DNA from: Aquimarina rhabdastrellae
GTDB taxonomy: Bacteria; Bacteroidota; Bacteroidia; Flavobacteriales; Flavobacteriaceae
Reading direction: 5' to 3'
Assembly: GCA_947387485.1 (NCBI GenBank)
Contig: CANDNT010000013.1
Coordinates: 40,681-104,680 of the forward strand
DNA: 64,000 bases
Shown here: one piece after another, positions 17,187 through 26,110 of the stretch
Layout: each line of letters opens with the position of its first letter
Position numbering within the stretch: the first letter of the stretch is position 1
Notes under the pieces: generated by a model
Database searches by the model: none
The model's input: the letters and a program-made list of their open reading frames with translations, nothing else
Told to the model about the DNA's origin: nothing
Translations under genes and position numbers: made by a program

Positions 17187-19631
17187 ATGAATGTTACATC
17201 CCTAATCACCCAAGTATCTAAAACTTCGTATGAGTTCTCTAGTACTTTTCCTGATTTTGGAGCTATTCATTTTCGCCTATTTGATCTTGAGCAAGATATA
17301 CCGTTACTTCATCAATGGGTCAATCTAGATTATGCCGAGTTTTGGGGGTTACAACAAACGTCACTCAACGAAGTTAAAGAAGAATATACACGTCTATCTC
17401 AACAAGAAGGTTATGAAATCTATATAGGGTTGTATAACGATCATCCTATTTTCTTACTAGAACGATATGTTCCTCAAAAAGATCTTATAGGGAATTATTA
17501 CCCTGCAAAAAAGATGGATTATGGTGTACACATACTTGTAGCTCCGCCACCATCTACTCCTATTCCTAATTTTACCTGGTATATTTTTAAAGCTATAATG
17601 CAGTTTACGTTTAAAGCAAAAAATGCTACACGTATTCTTGTAGAGCCTGATATACGTAATAAAAAAATGTTTGCCATCTGTGAACGTATTGGTTTTACTT
17701 TAGACAAAATAGTAACACTACCACATAAAACCGCTCAGTTAGCCTTTCTTACTAAAGAACGTTTTGAGCAAATTCACAATACACATAAAATTATCAAAAG
17801 AAGCGCAATGAACACTATAAATAATACTGTTTCACCTCAACAAGCTATTGCTCATATTCAACCAGAAGTATGGAAAAAAGCCAATCGCTTATTAATTAAA
17901 AAGTCTATTTGTGAATTTTCTCACGAATTACTTATTACTCCAGAGATCATTTCATCAAATGGAGTATGGAATTCTTATATTCTTCATACAGAAACAGCTG
18001 ATATACACTATACATTTGAAGCAAAACTTTTAGCATTAAATCATCTTTATATAAAAACAGATACTATCACAAAATTTGCTTCAGATAAAGAGATTGAGCT
18101 TGATGCTATTTTATTTATCAAAGAATTTAGAAATGCTTTAGGAATTGAAGATGCTACAATGCCTACCTATTTAGAAGAAATTATTAGTACACTTTACGGT
18201 AGTGCTTATAAACTTCTAAAAGGTAATCCTGTTGCCAAAGATTTGGCTATAGCTGACTTTCAAACTATAGAACAATCTATGATGGAAGGTCATCCTGGTT
18301 TTGTAGCTAATAATGGTCGTGTAGGTTTTGATAGTAGTGATTATAGATCTTATGCTCCAGAATCTGGAAATACATTTTCTTTACTTTGGTTAGCAGGACA
18401 CAAAGAGCATACAGTTTATGCTGCTATCGAAGATTTACCATATCAAAAGTTAATCACACAAGAATTAGGTGAAGAAGTAGTCACAGCATTTAATACACAA
18501 ATTAGCGATTTAGGATTTTCTCCCGAAGATTATTTCTTTATTCCTATGCATCCTTGGCAATGGTTTAATAAACTAGCTAATATTTATGCACCTCAAATTG
18601 CTACTGGTAAATTAATTTGTTTAGGATATAGCCCAGATCAATACAATGCACAACAATCTATCCGTACATTGTTTAATGTATCTAATCCTCATAAACTCTA
18701 TACCAAGACGGCTTTATCTATCCTCAATATGGGATTCATGAGAGGATTGCCACTTTATTATTTAGGTACAGCACCCAAAATGGCAAAATGGCTAGAACAC
18801 TTATTATATACTGACACTTATATTCAAGAAACTGGATTTAAAATGTTAGGCGAAATCGCATCTGTAAGTTTCGTTAACACATATTACGAAGAGTTTGGAA
18901 CACATAATGATTATAATAAGATGTTGGCTTCTTTATGGAGAGAAAGCCCTTTCAACGCCATTCAAGCAAATCAACGCTTAATGACTATGGCTGCTTTCTT
19001 ACACGTAGATCAACACGGCGATGCTTTATTACCAGAATTGATAAAAGCCTCTGGTGTTACTATTGATACGTGGTTACAACATTATTTTAAAGCTTACCTA
19101 AGTCCCTTATTACATTGTTTCTATCAATATGATCTTGTATTTATGCCTCATGGCGAAAACCTTATTATGGTTATAGAAGATCACTTACCTGTAAGTGTTT
19201 TTCTTAAAGATATCACAGAAGAAGCTGTAATTCTAAATCCAGAAGTAGCATTACCTGAACCCCTGAAACGCATGTATGCTCCAGTTCCAGAAGATGTAAA
19301 ACTCTTATCGATCTTTACAGATATTTTTGATGGATTCTTTAGGTTTATGGCTCATATTCTAGAGGAGCATGCACAATATGCCGAAAAAGATTTCTGGAAA
19401 CAAGTAGCACAATGTATTCTGGATTATCAAGCTGCTTTCCCTCAATTACAAGAAAAGTTTGAACAATATGATCTCTTTGCTACAGATTTTCATTTGTCGT
19501 GTTTAAATCGTTTACAACTAAATAATAATAAGCAAATGATTGACTTAGATGATCCTGTAGCTTTATTGCAATTTGCAGGAAAACTTGACAATCCTATTGC
19601 TACTTATAAACCTGTTTCTTCTGCTGTTTAA
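17187..19631 (+). CDS. Bifunctional GNAT acyltransferase-NIS siderophore synthetase (BibC-like)
   Basis: 814 residues. Residues about 20-195 form a GNAT domain of the siderophore type (FRLFDLEQDIPLLHQWVN, DYGVHILVAPP, RILVEPDIRNKKMFAIC), and residues about 215-814 an IucA/IucC-type NIS synthetase (EGHPGFVANNGRVGFDS, FFIPMHPWQWFNKL, QQSIRTLFNVSNPHKLYTK, FMPHGENLIMVIED). The acyltransferase would load succinyl or acetyl on the N-hydroxydiamine and the synthetase join or cyclise the units with ATP. The same fusion is known for BibC of bisucaberin synthesis. Met208, right between the domains, lines up with the start of the separate NIS protein encoded at 20246, so the fusion looks like a joined pair of genes. 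Confidence 0.85.
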   Translation: MNVTSLITQVSKTSYEFSSTFPDFGAIHFRLFDLEQDIPLLHQWVNLDYAEFWGLQQTSLNEVKEEYTRLSQQEGYEIYIGLYNDHPIFLLERYVPQKDLIGNYYPAKKMDYGVHILVAPPPSTPIPNFTWYIFKAIMQFTFKAKNATRILVEPDIRNKKMFAICERIGFTLDKIVTLPHKTAQLAFLTKERFEQIHNTHKIIKRSAMNTINNTVSPQQAIAHIQPEVWKKANRLLIKKSICEFSHELLITPEIISSNGVWNSYILHTETADIHYTFEAKLLALNHLYIKTDTITKFASDKEIELDAILFIKEFRNALGIEDATMPTYLEEIISTLYGSAYKLLKGNPVAKDLAIADFQTIEQSMMEGHPGFVANNGRVGFDSSDYRSYAPESGNTFSLLWLAGHKEHTVYAAIEDLPYQKLITQELGEEVVTAFNTQISDLGFSPEDYFFIPMHPWQWFNKLANIYAPQIATGKLICLGYSPDQYNAQQSIRTLFNVSNPHKLYTKTALSILNMGFMRGLPLYYLGTAPKMAKWLEHLLYTDTYIQETGFKMLGEIASVSFVNTYYEEFGTHNDYNKMLASLWRESPFNAIQANQRLMTMAAFLHVDQHGDALLPELIKASGVTIDTWLQHYFKAYLSPLLHCFYQYDLVFMPHGENLIMVIEDHLPVSVFLKDITEEAVILNPEVALPEPLKRMYAPVPEDVKLLSIFTDIFDGFFRFMAHILEEHAQYAEKDFWKQVAQCILDYQAAFPQLQEKFEQYDLFATDFHLSCLNRLQLNNNKQMIDLDDPVALLQFAGKLDNPIATYKPVSSAV

Positions 19632-19641
19632 TTATCATCTT

Positions 19642-20226
19642 ATGAATTCTACTCAAACTATTGTTTATTCTAGAGTTATTAAAGGTTTAGGTTGTATTCA
19701 ACTTAGGCCATTAGACATGGATACAGATATCACTGTGATTCACGATTGGGTAAATAAACCTTATGCAAAATATTGGGGTATGCAGGATACTTCTTTGGCT
19801 TATGTAAAAGAACAATATCAAGAAATTGAAGACAATCCGTATCACGATACTTTTATAGGTGTTTTAAACGATACGCCTATCTTTTTAATGGAACGCTATA
19901 AAGCTTCTCAAGATCTTATCGCGCAATATTACGACGCTCAAGATGGAGATTATGGTATGCATATCTTAGTAGGTCCTCCAGATAATTATATCCCAAAATT
20001 TACCTGGCATGTTTTTACTACTATTATGTTTTTCTTATTTGATAATAAAACAACACAACGCGTTGTTGTAGAACCCGATATTAATAATCAAAAAATTCAT
20101 CTACTTAATACTAAAGCTGGCTTTGTTTATCAAAAAGAAATTAAGCTTCCTCATAAAACCGCGCATTTAGCTTTTTGTACTTCAGAAAATTTCGCAAAAG
20201 CTTTTGACAAAGCACAAACTATTTAA
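19642..20226 (+). CDS. Stand-alone GNAT siderophore acyltransferase
   Basis: 194 residues from the ATG at 19642 (10 bp after the previous stop); an in-frame extension to 19573 runs inside the previous gene and lacks homology, so it was rejected. The whole protein aligns with the GNAT domain of the fused gene upstream: IQLRPLDMDTDITVIHDWVN, DYGMHILVGPP, TQRVVVEPDINNQKIHLL and KLPHKTAHLAF. Acyl-CoA dependent acylation of an N-hydroxyamine is expected. With the following NIS gene it forms an unfused second copy of the upstream cassette. Confidence 0.8.
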   Translation: MNSTQTIVYSRVIKGLGCIQLRPLDMDTDITVIHDWVNKPYAKYWGMQDTSLAYVKEQYQEIEDNPYHDTFIGVLNDTPIFLMERYKASQDLIAQYYDAQDGDYGMHILVGPPDNYIPKFTWHVFTTIMFFLFDNKTTQRVVVEPDINNQKIHLLNTKAGFVYQKEIKLPHKTAHLAFCTSENFAKAFDKAQTI

Positions 20227-20245
20227 TTGATTAGCATATTCACAA

Positions 20246-22051
20246 ATGGATCCCCACATTATTCAACATATACAACCAGAAGCTTGGAATTATAGTAATC
20301 GTATACACCTTTGTAAAGCTATAAGTGAATTCACACACGAATTACTTTTTGATCCTGTTGTTCTTAAAAAAGAAACACTCTGGACTACTTATACTCTAGA
20401 AGTACCTAATACTACTATAATTTATCAATTTAATGCCCGTAGATTATTTCTTGATCACTGGCATATTGATCCTTCAAGTCTAATTAAATTAGATGATACA
20501 ACAGAACTTCCTTTAAGTTCTATAGATTTTATTATAGAATTTAAAGAATCTTTAGGTATTCCAGAGGCTTTACTTCCCACTTATCTTGAAGAAATAACGA
20601 GTACTTTATATAGTGCTGCATATAAATATCAAAACGAAAAATTTGATGTAAACGCACTGACTCAAGCTTCTTTTCAAGATATAGAACATGCCATGACCGA
20701 TGGACATCCTTGTTTTGTTGCTAATAATGGTCGTATAGGCTTCAATGCACAAGATTATTTACAATATACTCCAGAAGCTGATACTACATTTCAACTTGTG
20801 TGGATAGCTGCTCATAAAGATCGTGCTGCTTATACTGCTATAGAATCATTACCTTATCAAACGCTTTTACAACAAGAGTTGGGTGATGAACTTATACAAG
20901 AGTTTCAACAAAAAATTAAAGATTTAAATCTAGAAGTAAGTAATTATATTTTTATGCCTGTACATCCCTGGCAATGGTATAATAAGATCATTCGCATCTT
21001 TGCTGCAGATATTGCTACGCAAAAGATGATTTATTTGGGATTAGGTGACGATCATTTTAGTCCTCAACAATCTATACGTACCTTATTTAATGCTTCTCAT
21101 CCAGAAAAATTATATACAAAAACTGCCTTATCCATTCTCAATATGGGATTCATGAGAGGATTATCACCATATTATATGAGGAGTACTCCTAGCATTACTT
21201 CGTGGATTACAGACTTATTTCAAGAAGATTCCTATCTTAATGAATGCGGTTTTACTATGCTTGGCGAGATCGCTACAATAGGATATCGCAATCTTAATTA
21301 TGAACCTTTAGGTAGAAGTGTTGCTCATAATAAAATGCTGGCTACGCTGTGGAGAGAAAGCCCTATTCATCTTTTAAAAGAAGGGCAACATTTAATGACT
21401 ATGGCAGCCTTCTTACATCTTGATAGTCAAGGTAAGGCTTTGTTACCAGAACTTATTAAAGCTTCTGGGATTAGTACAGACGAATGGGTTCAACGTTATC
21501 TCAAATGTTATTTCAGTCCATTAATTCACTGTTTTTATGCTTATGAATTGGTTTTTATGCCTCATGGCGAAAACTTAATCATGTTAATGGAACACAATAT
21601 TCCTGTAAAGGCTATTATGAAAGATATTACCGAAGAGGTTATTGTGTTTAATGAGGCTTTGGAGCTTCCAGAACATGTACAACGTTTATATACCAAAGCT
21701 ACAGACGAGACTAAAACCTTATCGATCCTTACCGATGTATTTGATTGTTTCTTCCGTTTTATGGGAAGCATTTTTGAAACACAATCTACTTATACTCAAG
21801 AGCGATTCTGGTATCAAGTAGCCCAATGCATTTTGGATTATCAAAAACAACATCCAGAATTTGAAACCAAATATGAGCATTATGATCTTTTTGCTACAAG
21901 CTTTAAACGTTGTTGCTTAAATAGATTACAACTCAAAAATAATATGCAAATGCTTGATCTAGCAGATCCTATAGAAAGTTTGCAATTTATAGGAGCATTA
22001 GAGAATCCTATTGCTCAATACCAACCTAAACCGCATATACATCATGCTTGA
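20246..22051 (+). CDS. Second IucA/IucC-type NIS siderophore synthetase
   Basis: 601 residues, a usual length for this family, with all the landmarks of the upstream synthetase: DGHPCFVANNGRIGFNAQD, FMPVHPWQWYNKI, QQSIRTLFNASHPEKLYTK, SILNMGFMRGL and VFMPHGENLIM. Clear full-length similarity to residues 215-814 of the fused protein shows tandem duplication followed by divergence. Two synthetases suggest either two successive condensations, an asymmetric product, or two products. The downstream gene overlaps its end (ATG at 22044, stop TGA at 22049-22051). Confidence 0.85.
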   Translation: MDPHIIQHIQPEAWNYSNRIHLCKAISEFTHELLFDPVVLKKETLWTTYTLEVPNTTIIYQFNARRLFLDHWHIDPSSLIKLDDTTELPLSSIDFIIEFKESLGIPEALLPTYLEEITSTLYSAAYKYQNEKFDVNALTQASFQDIEHAMTDGHPCFVANNGRIGFNAQDYLQYTPEADTTFQLVWIAAHKDRAAYTAIESLPYQTLLQQELGDELIQEFQQKIKDLNLEVSNYIFMPVHPWQWYNKIIRIFAADIATQKMIYLGLGDDHFSPQQSIRTLFNASHPEKLYTKTALSILNMGFMRGLSPYYMRSTPSITSWITDLFQEDSYLNECGFTMLGEIATIGYRNLNYEPLGRSVAHNKMLATLWRESPIHLLKEGQHLMTMAAFLHLDSQGKALLPELIKASGISTDEWVQRYLKCYFSPLIHCFYAYELVFMPHGENLIMLMEHNIPVKAIMKDITEEVIVFNEALELPEHVQRLYTKATDETKTLSILTDVFDCFFRFMGSIFETQSTYTQERFWYQVAQCILDYQKQHPEFETKYEHYDLFATSFKRCCLNRLQLKNNMQMLDLADPIESLQFIGALENPIAQYQPKPHIHHA

Positions 22052-22652
22052 TATTTCAGCTTTGATTCGCAATCGTAAAACTGTATATGCGGATTCTTAT
22101 ATTGATAAAGAGATTCCTAAAACACTAATCGAAGAGTTGATTACTAATGCGCTTTGGGCTCCCACTCATAAACATACCGAACCATGGCGATTTATTGTTT
22201 TAGGTACATCTCATCGCAAAGCTTTTGGCAAGTATATGCTCGAATTTTATAAAGATAAACTACCTATCAATAAGTATCCTCCATCTCGTTATGAAGGTAC
22301 TTTACAATATCCTAAAAATGCTACTATGATTGCTATTATCATGAATCGCAGTCAACGTATCGAGATACCAGAATGGGAAGAAATAGCGGCTGTTTCTTGT
22401 GCTGTACAAAACTTATGGCTTTCGTGCACTGCTCATCAAATCGGTTGTTATTGGGATAGTTGTGAAGCTGCTATTGCATATGGAAATCAACTTGACTTAA
22501 AACCTTCTGAACGTTGCTTAGGTATTTTTTATATGGGATATTATAACGAAATACAAACGCCTACAAAACGTAAACGTAGAAGCCTACAAAAAAAATTGAG
22601 TTGGGATAATGACTCTTTAATTACATATCAGAATAAAAAAACACATTTATAA
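22044..22652 (+). CDS. Nitroreductase-family oxidoreductase
   Basis: 202 residues from the ATG at 22044, which overlaps the synthetase stop (ATGCTTGA) and indicates translational coupling; the in-frame ATG at 22011 lies deeper inside the synthetase. Nitroreductase-type FMN fold: LIRNRKTVYADSYIDKEIPK, NALWAPTHKHTEPWRFIVL and VQNLWLSCTAHQIGCYWDS match the family's N-terminal, FMN-contact and dimer segments. The substrate is unknown. Roles to consider are reduction of an iron-siderophore complex, reversal of over-oxidised hydroxamates, or azoline oxidation for the TOMM locus 10 kb upstream, which has no dehydrogenase of its own (speculative). Confidence 0.7.
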   Translation: MLDISALIRNRKTVYADSYIDKEIPKTLIEELITNALWAPTHKHTEPWRFIVLGTSHRKAFGKYMLEFYKDKLPINKYPPSRYEGTLQYPKNATMIAIIMNRSQRIEIPEWEEIAAVSCAVQNLWLSCTAHQIGCYWDSCEAAIAYGNQLDLKPSERCLGIFYMGYYNEIQTPTKRKRRSLQKKLSWDNDSLITYQNKKTHL

Positions 22653-22659
22653 CTTCATT

Positions 22660-23754
22660 ATGAATACTAATCGAATTTTAGCCATTGATTTCGGAAGAGG
22701 CTTTAGTGTTTCTCTACTTGCTGTGGTACATACCTTATGGATGTATGCAGATTTAAATACTCAAGAGCATTCAGCACTAGGACACTTTGTTCATTTTATG
22801 GGACGGGGGACTCCTGTTTTTCTAGTTACTATGGGGGTTTCTTTTATGATTTCTAGAAACCAAAGTATGTTAAGCGCTATTAAACGTGGTGGTATCATTC
22901 TCGCTGCTGCTTTTTTTATGAACTTCTTAAAGTTCATCTTCCCCATTTTATTAGGTTTTATGCCTGATTCTTTTATCAAAGCGTATGGCTGGGATCCTTC
23001 AATACCACTTAATGCTGGACAATATTGGTATCTTTTACAAACAGGTGATATTTTACAACTTGCAGGTGTTTCTTTAATCTTTATGGGACTAATCCGCGGT
23101 TTAGTCAAAAATAAATATATCCTTTTCCTTATTGCTCTACTTATTGCTGCTGTTTCTAGAGAAGTTAGTGGTTTGAGATTAGGCATTGAAGGTTTAGATT
23201 ATTTATTGGATTTATTATGGGGTAGTCAATACAATGTATATTTCCCTGTTTTTCCTTGGTTATCGTTTATTCTTATGGGAATGTTTTTTGGTAAAATTTA
23301 TTTAGAAAACAACCAAGATCAAAATGCTCTTTTTAAATCCATGTTTTTGTGGGGGGTATTATTGATTGCTGCTGGAGCCCCATTAGTCTATACTAATGAA
23401 GCTTATCACTTTAATGATTTTTTCCATATGGGTCCTGGAGGCGTTATTTATTTTGCAGGTTGGAATTTTACAGTTATTAGCTTTTTTCATGTTTTAGTTA
23501 CTAAACTACCCGACAATCCCATCTTTAGGTTTTATAATTATTGTAGTAAACATGTTACTTCTATCTATATCATTCAATGGGTACTTATATGCTGGGGTAT
23601 GGGAATATTTGGTTTTCAAAACGCTAATCAATCTACCGTATTGATGTTAATGATTGTCTTTTTAACCCTAACTTTTTTAACGCGTTATACTATTGACAAA
23701 ATTTTAATTTTCTTTAAAAATCGGAATAAGAAATCCCGCTTAGCTGTGGGATAG
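22660..23754 (+). CDS. Polytopic membrane acyltransferase-like protein (DUF1624/HGSNAT type)
   Basis: 364 residues, 9-10 hydrophobic segments, starting 7 bp after the nitroreductase stop. The N-terminus (LAIDFGRGFSVSLLAVVHTL, with His18-type position in the first helix) and the second helix (RGTPVFLVTMGVSFM) resemble heparan-alpha-glucosaminide N-acetyltransferase-like and related DUF1624 proteins, which move acyl groups across or at the membrane. In this operon it could acylate a siderophore terminal amine or help export; nothing in the sequence settles this. Last gene before the operon terminator. Confidence 0.65.
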   Translation: MNTNRILAIDFGRGFSVSLLAVVHTLWMYADLNTQEHSALGHFVHFMGRGTPVFLVTMGVSFMISRNQSMLSAIKRGGIILAAAFFMNFLKFIFPILLGFMPDSFIKAYGWDPSIPLNAGQYWYLLQTGDILQLAGVSLIFMGLIRGLVKNKYILFLIALLIAAVSREVSGLRLGIEGLDYLLDLLWGSQYNVYFPVFPWLSFILMGMFFGKIYLENNQDQNALFKSMFLWGVLLIAAGAPLVYTNEAYHFNDFFHMGPGGVIYFAGWNFTVISFFHVLVTKLPDNPIFRFYNYCSKHVTSIYIIQWVLICWGMGIFGFQNANQSTVLMLMIVFLTLTFLTRYTIDKILIFFKNRNKKSRLAVG

Positions 23755-23787
23755 TTTATATTCAATTCAGTTCTATTTATTACTCAG

Positions 23788-23824
23788 GAAAGGATAAAGC
23801 GATAACGTTTTATCCTTTCTTATT
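23788..23824 (+). terminator. Siderophore operon terminator
   Basis: GAAAGGATAAAGCG (23788-23801) pairs with CGTTTTATCCTTTC (23806-23819) with one G-T pair over a 4-nt loop, followed by TTATT. It lies 34 bp after the membrane protein stop. Confidence 0.7.
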
Positions 23825-23844
23825 ATATAATCTCTATTTATTAT

Positions 23845-23858
23845 TTGAACTAGTTCAA
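23845..23858. promoter_or_regulatory. Palindrome upstream of the NTF2-like lipoprotein gene
   Basis: TTGAACTAGTTCAA is a perfect 14-bp palindrome 68 bp before the next ATG, and a further AACTAG occurs at 23875-23880. It may be an operator; no known regulator is identified, and it has no resemblance to the iron box. Confidence 0.3.
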
Positions 23859-23926
23859 TTTTTTCTCATTCATAAACTAGCACCTTTGTCATCATAAAAC
23901 AATTACCCATTTAAAGCCTTATTACA

Positions 23927-24382
23927 ATGAATAAAATATCATTTATGATACTCATAGCAATTTCTTTTATTGGGTGTCAACCTCAACATGACCATATGAA
24001 TTTAGAAATCATAAAAAGCACCTATGAAGGTAAAAATTCTGCCGAAAATGCAAAAAACTTAATGTCACATCTTGCTGATACAGCTTCATGGACAGAAGCT
24101 GCAGGTTTTCCTTATGCAGGGACATATATAGGTGCTACAGAAATTAAAAAAAATGTTTTTGATCGTATCGCTCAAGATTGGACAGATTACATTTTTAAAG
24201 TAGAAGGTTATGTTGCTCAAGGTGATACTATTGTTGCTTATGGAACCTATACTGCTACTTATAAAAAAACAGGTAAGTTTTTTAAAGCACGAGTTGCTCA
24301 CTTATGGAAACTTAAAAATGGAAAAATCACAAGTTTTGAGCAATTTGTCGATAGTAAGATGGTTACAGATGCTATGGACTAG
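23927..24382 (+). CDS. SnoaL/NTF2-like lipoprotein
   Basis: 151 residues. Lipoprotein signal peptide with Cys17 (FIGC), followed by QPQHDHM; without the acidic stretch it is predicted to stay facing the periplasm. The body has the NTF2-like cone-fold pattern seen in SnoaL-type proteins (ASWTEAAGFPYAGTYIGA, GDTIVAYGTY, AHLWKLKNGKITSFEQFVDS). The fold binds small hydrophobic ligands in many unrelated enzymes, so the function is open. It lies between the siderophore operon terminator and a bidirectional terminator, thus is a monocistronic unit. Confidence 0.7.
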   Translation: MNKISFMILIAISFIGCQPQHDHMNLEIIKSTYEGKNSAENAKNLMSHLADTASWTEAAGFPYAGTYIGATEIKKNVFDRIAQDWTDYIFKVEGYVAQGDTIVAYGTYTATYKKTGKFFKARVAHLWKLKNGKITSFEQFVDSKMVTDAMD

Positions 24383-24470
24383 TAATTGCTATGATACTAT
24401 TGTAGGTATTTAATTTAGACTTATTCAAACTCCGGTCGTCAAAAAACGATCCATTACTACCTACATTAAA

Positions 24471-24500
24471 AAAGGAGTATTTTTAAGAATACTCCTTTTG
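24471..24500. terminator. Bidirectional terminator between convergent genes
   Basis: AAAGGAGTATT (24471-24481) pairs perfectly with AATACTCCTTT (24488-24498), with an A-run before and a T-run after. It serves the NTF2-like gene (plus strand) and the lipoyl-like gene (minus strand, stop at 24512). Confidence 0.85.
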
Positions 24501-24511
24501 TATTATCTTAT

Positions 24512-24874
24512 TTAAATTCCTTCTATCTTACATATTACAGTTCCTACTGGCACATTTTCTTGACAAGGTAATAGATATACTACTTTACCTGTATAAAAAG
24601 CCTCAAACTCCATTGTAACCTTATCTGTACTTACTTCAACTATAATATCTCCATATTGTACAATATCTCCTACTTTTATTAGCCATTTATCTATACTAAC
24701 TGTAGACTTTTTTTCATCAAATTGTGGTATAGTTATTTCTGCTATTTCACCTGTTGACAAAATACTTTCTGGTGGAACTTCTTCCTTTTTTAATGGTTTA
24801 GGAGGATACTCATCGTATTCTCTATCTATTTTTATAAAAAATTCAGAGATACTTTTTAGTACTTTTCGTATCAT
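24512..24874 (-). CDS. Stand-alone biotin/lipoyl-attachment domain protein
   Basis: 120 residues from the ATG at 24874; the longer ORF (start 24925) would overlap the upstream gene's end and adds no homology. A charged N-terminal third with a Pro-rich linker (DEYPPKPLKKEEVPPE) precedes a lipoyl-type domain (about 45-120) with KVGDIVQYGDIIVEV and the attachment turn STDKVTMEF, where Lys of DKV would be modified. Free-standing domains of this kind are normally pieces of dehydrogenase E2 or efflux systems; no partner is nearby. Its gene follows the AraC regulator by a 25-bp spacing and is likely co-transcribed, thus possibly iron-regulated (inference). Confidence 0.65.
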   Translation of the reverse strand: MIRKVLKSISEFFIKIDREYDEYPPKPLKKEEVPPESILSTGEIAEITIPQFDEKKSTVSIDKWLIKVGDIVQYGDIIVEVSTDKVTMEFEAFYTGKVVYLLPCQENVPVGTVICKIEGI

Positions 24875-24899
24875 TTTGATTGATTTTTTGCTAATATAA

Positions 24900-25919
24900 T
24901 CAATCAAATTGAGGTTGATGAGCAAATGATTTACGATACGCTTTGGGAGTAAGATTCATTTTCTTTTTAAATGCAGCCGTAAAATGTGTAGAGTTTTTAT
25001 ATCCTACTATTTCAGAGATTTCATAGATAGGTTTGGTACTGTGTTTCAATAACTTTTTGGCCTTATCCATTCTTAAGTCTGTAGTATATTCGAATATAGT
25101 TTTCCCAAAAATTCTTTTAAATTCTTTTTTTAGAGCAAAATCATTAATTCCTGTTATTCTAGATAATTGAATTATTGAAAATTGGGCTGTAAGATCCGAC
25201 GCTATAATGCTCTCAACTTCGTATATTTTCTTGACCATATGATCCGTTCTAAACAACTCTTCTCTTCTAGTTGTGGCATTATCCATTTTTAAAGCTAATA
25301 ATTCTAAGACCTTAGATTCAAGAAATAATCGCTTTGATAATCCATTATAGTTCTCTGATAACAATTCTGTCAAGATATCTTGTGTTTTTGAACAATAGGG
25401 TTTTATAAATTCTTTTTGTAAATGTTGTAATGCGTAACGATTAGTTAAATATGTATTTTCTTTAAGTTTATGTTTTTTCATAAACTTTTCGTCCATTCTA
25501 ATACGGATTTCCTTTATCGGTTTATTTTTATGATAACAGAAATCACCAACAATATCCTGTAGATAAACCAAATAACTTTCTTGACTTTCAAAAATAACAT
25601 CTGTAGTTCTGTCAGAAAGTTTAATAATTTGTTCTCCTTCTATTAAAAACGAAAGTTCTAATATATCTTCTTTATTCCTTCCTTTTATACACAAGTCATC
25701 TATTAAGTGTACATCTATGACCCCTATATATAACCCATCAAAATAATAATACTGATAGGTACCATTACCATATTTTGGATCAAAATTAAATTCTTTGGTA
25801 TGTACCCCATCATGTTCAAATGAGCGAATCAGATTTGTTTCTTTATCAAGAAAACCTTTATCTGCTGTTACCTCTTTAGAATCAATTCTATATATATTAC
25901 CATCAGCATTATCTTTCAT
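24900..25919 (-). CDS. AraC-family regulator (PchR-like), probable siderophore-responsive activator
   Basis: 339 residues. The last 100 residues hold the two helix-turn-helix motifs of AraC/XylS proteins (LSRITGINDFALKKEFKRIF and IYEISEIVGYKNSTHFTAAF, ending LTPKAYRKSF). The N-terminal two thirds show no sequence-recognisable domain but would be the effector part. It sits divergently to a TonB receptor gene, with an iron box in front of each. In PchR-type systems such proteins bind the iron-loaded siderophore and activate uptake and synthesis genes; the 21-bp direct repeats at 12936 and 26111 are the likely targets. The function is inferred from location and family. Confidence 0.8.
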   Translation of the reverse strand: MKDNADGNIYRIDSKEVTADKGFLDKETNLIRSFEHDGVHTKEFNFDPKYGNGTYQYYYFDGLYIGVIDVHLIDDLCIKGRNKEDILELSFLIEGEQIIKLSDRTTDVIFESQESYLVYLQDIVGDFCYHKNKPIKEIRIRMDEKFMKKHKLKENTYLTNRYALQHLQKEFIKPYCSKTQDILTELLSENYNGLSKRLFLESKVLELLALKMDNATTRREELFRTDHMVKKIYEVESIIASDLTAQFSIIQLSRITGINDFALKKEFKRIFGKTIFEYTTDLRMDKAKKLLKHSTKPIYEISEIVGYKNSTHFTAAFKKKMNLTPKAYRKSFAHQPQFD

Positions 25920-25954
25920 TTTTAAGTCCTCTCTTTTATCACTAAAAAATTATT

Positions 25955-25977
25955 TTATTTAGACCAAATATAAATAA
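25955..25977 (-). promoter_or_regulatory. Iron-box operator of the AraC gene
   Basis: TTATTTAGA-CCAAA-TATAAATAA is one of the two best matches to the shared palindrome. On the minus strand the -7 element TATATTTG (CAAATATA at 25965-25972) lies within the operator itself, so binding would exclude the polymerase. It is 36 bp upstream of the ATG. Confidence 0.7.
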
Positions 25978-26110
25978 TGATTTATAATTACGTACTTCCC
26001 TCATCTCATCTTATCTAGTTAATACTTCAATTAAAAAACACAAATGTGCTATATAACAAGCCTTTGTAATTATCGCTATATGGCATTACCGTAAATCAAA
26101 ATTCAAATTG

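Noticed and set aside
19573..19641. Upstream start for the second GNAT gene
   Set aside because: The region lies inside the fused synthetase gene and adds residues without GNAT similarity; the ATG at 19642 follows that gene's stop.
22011..22043. Upstream ATG for the nitroreductase gene
   Set aside because: The extra 11 residues lie deep in the synthetase gene; ATG 22044 gives the typical MLDISALIRNRK start and a coupled overlap.
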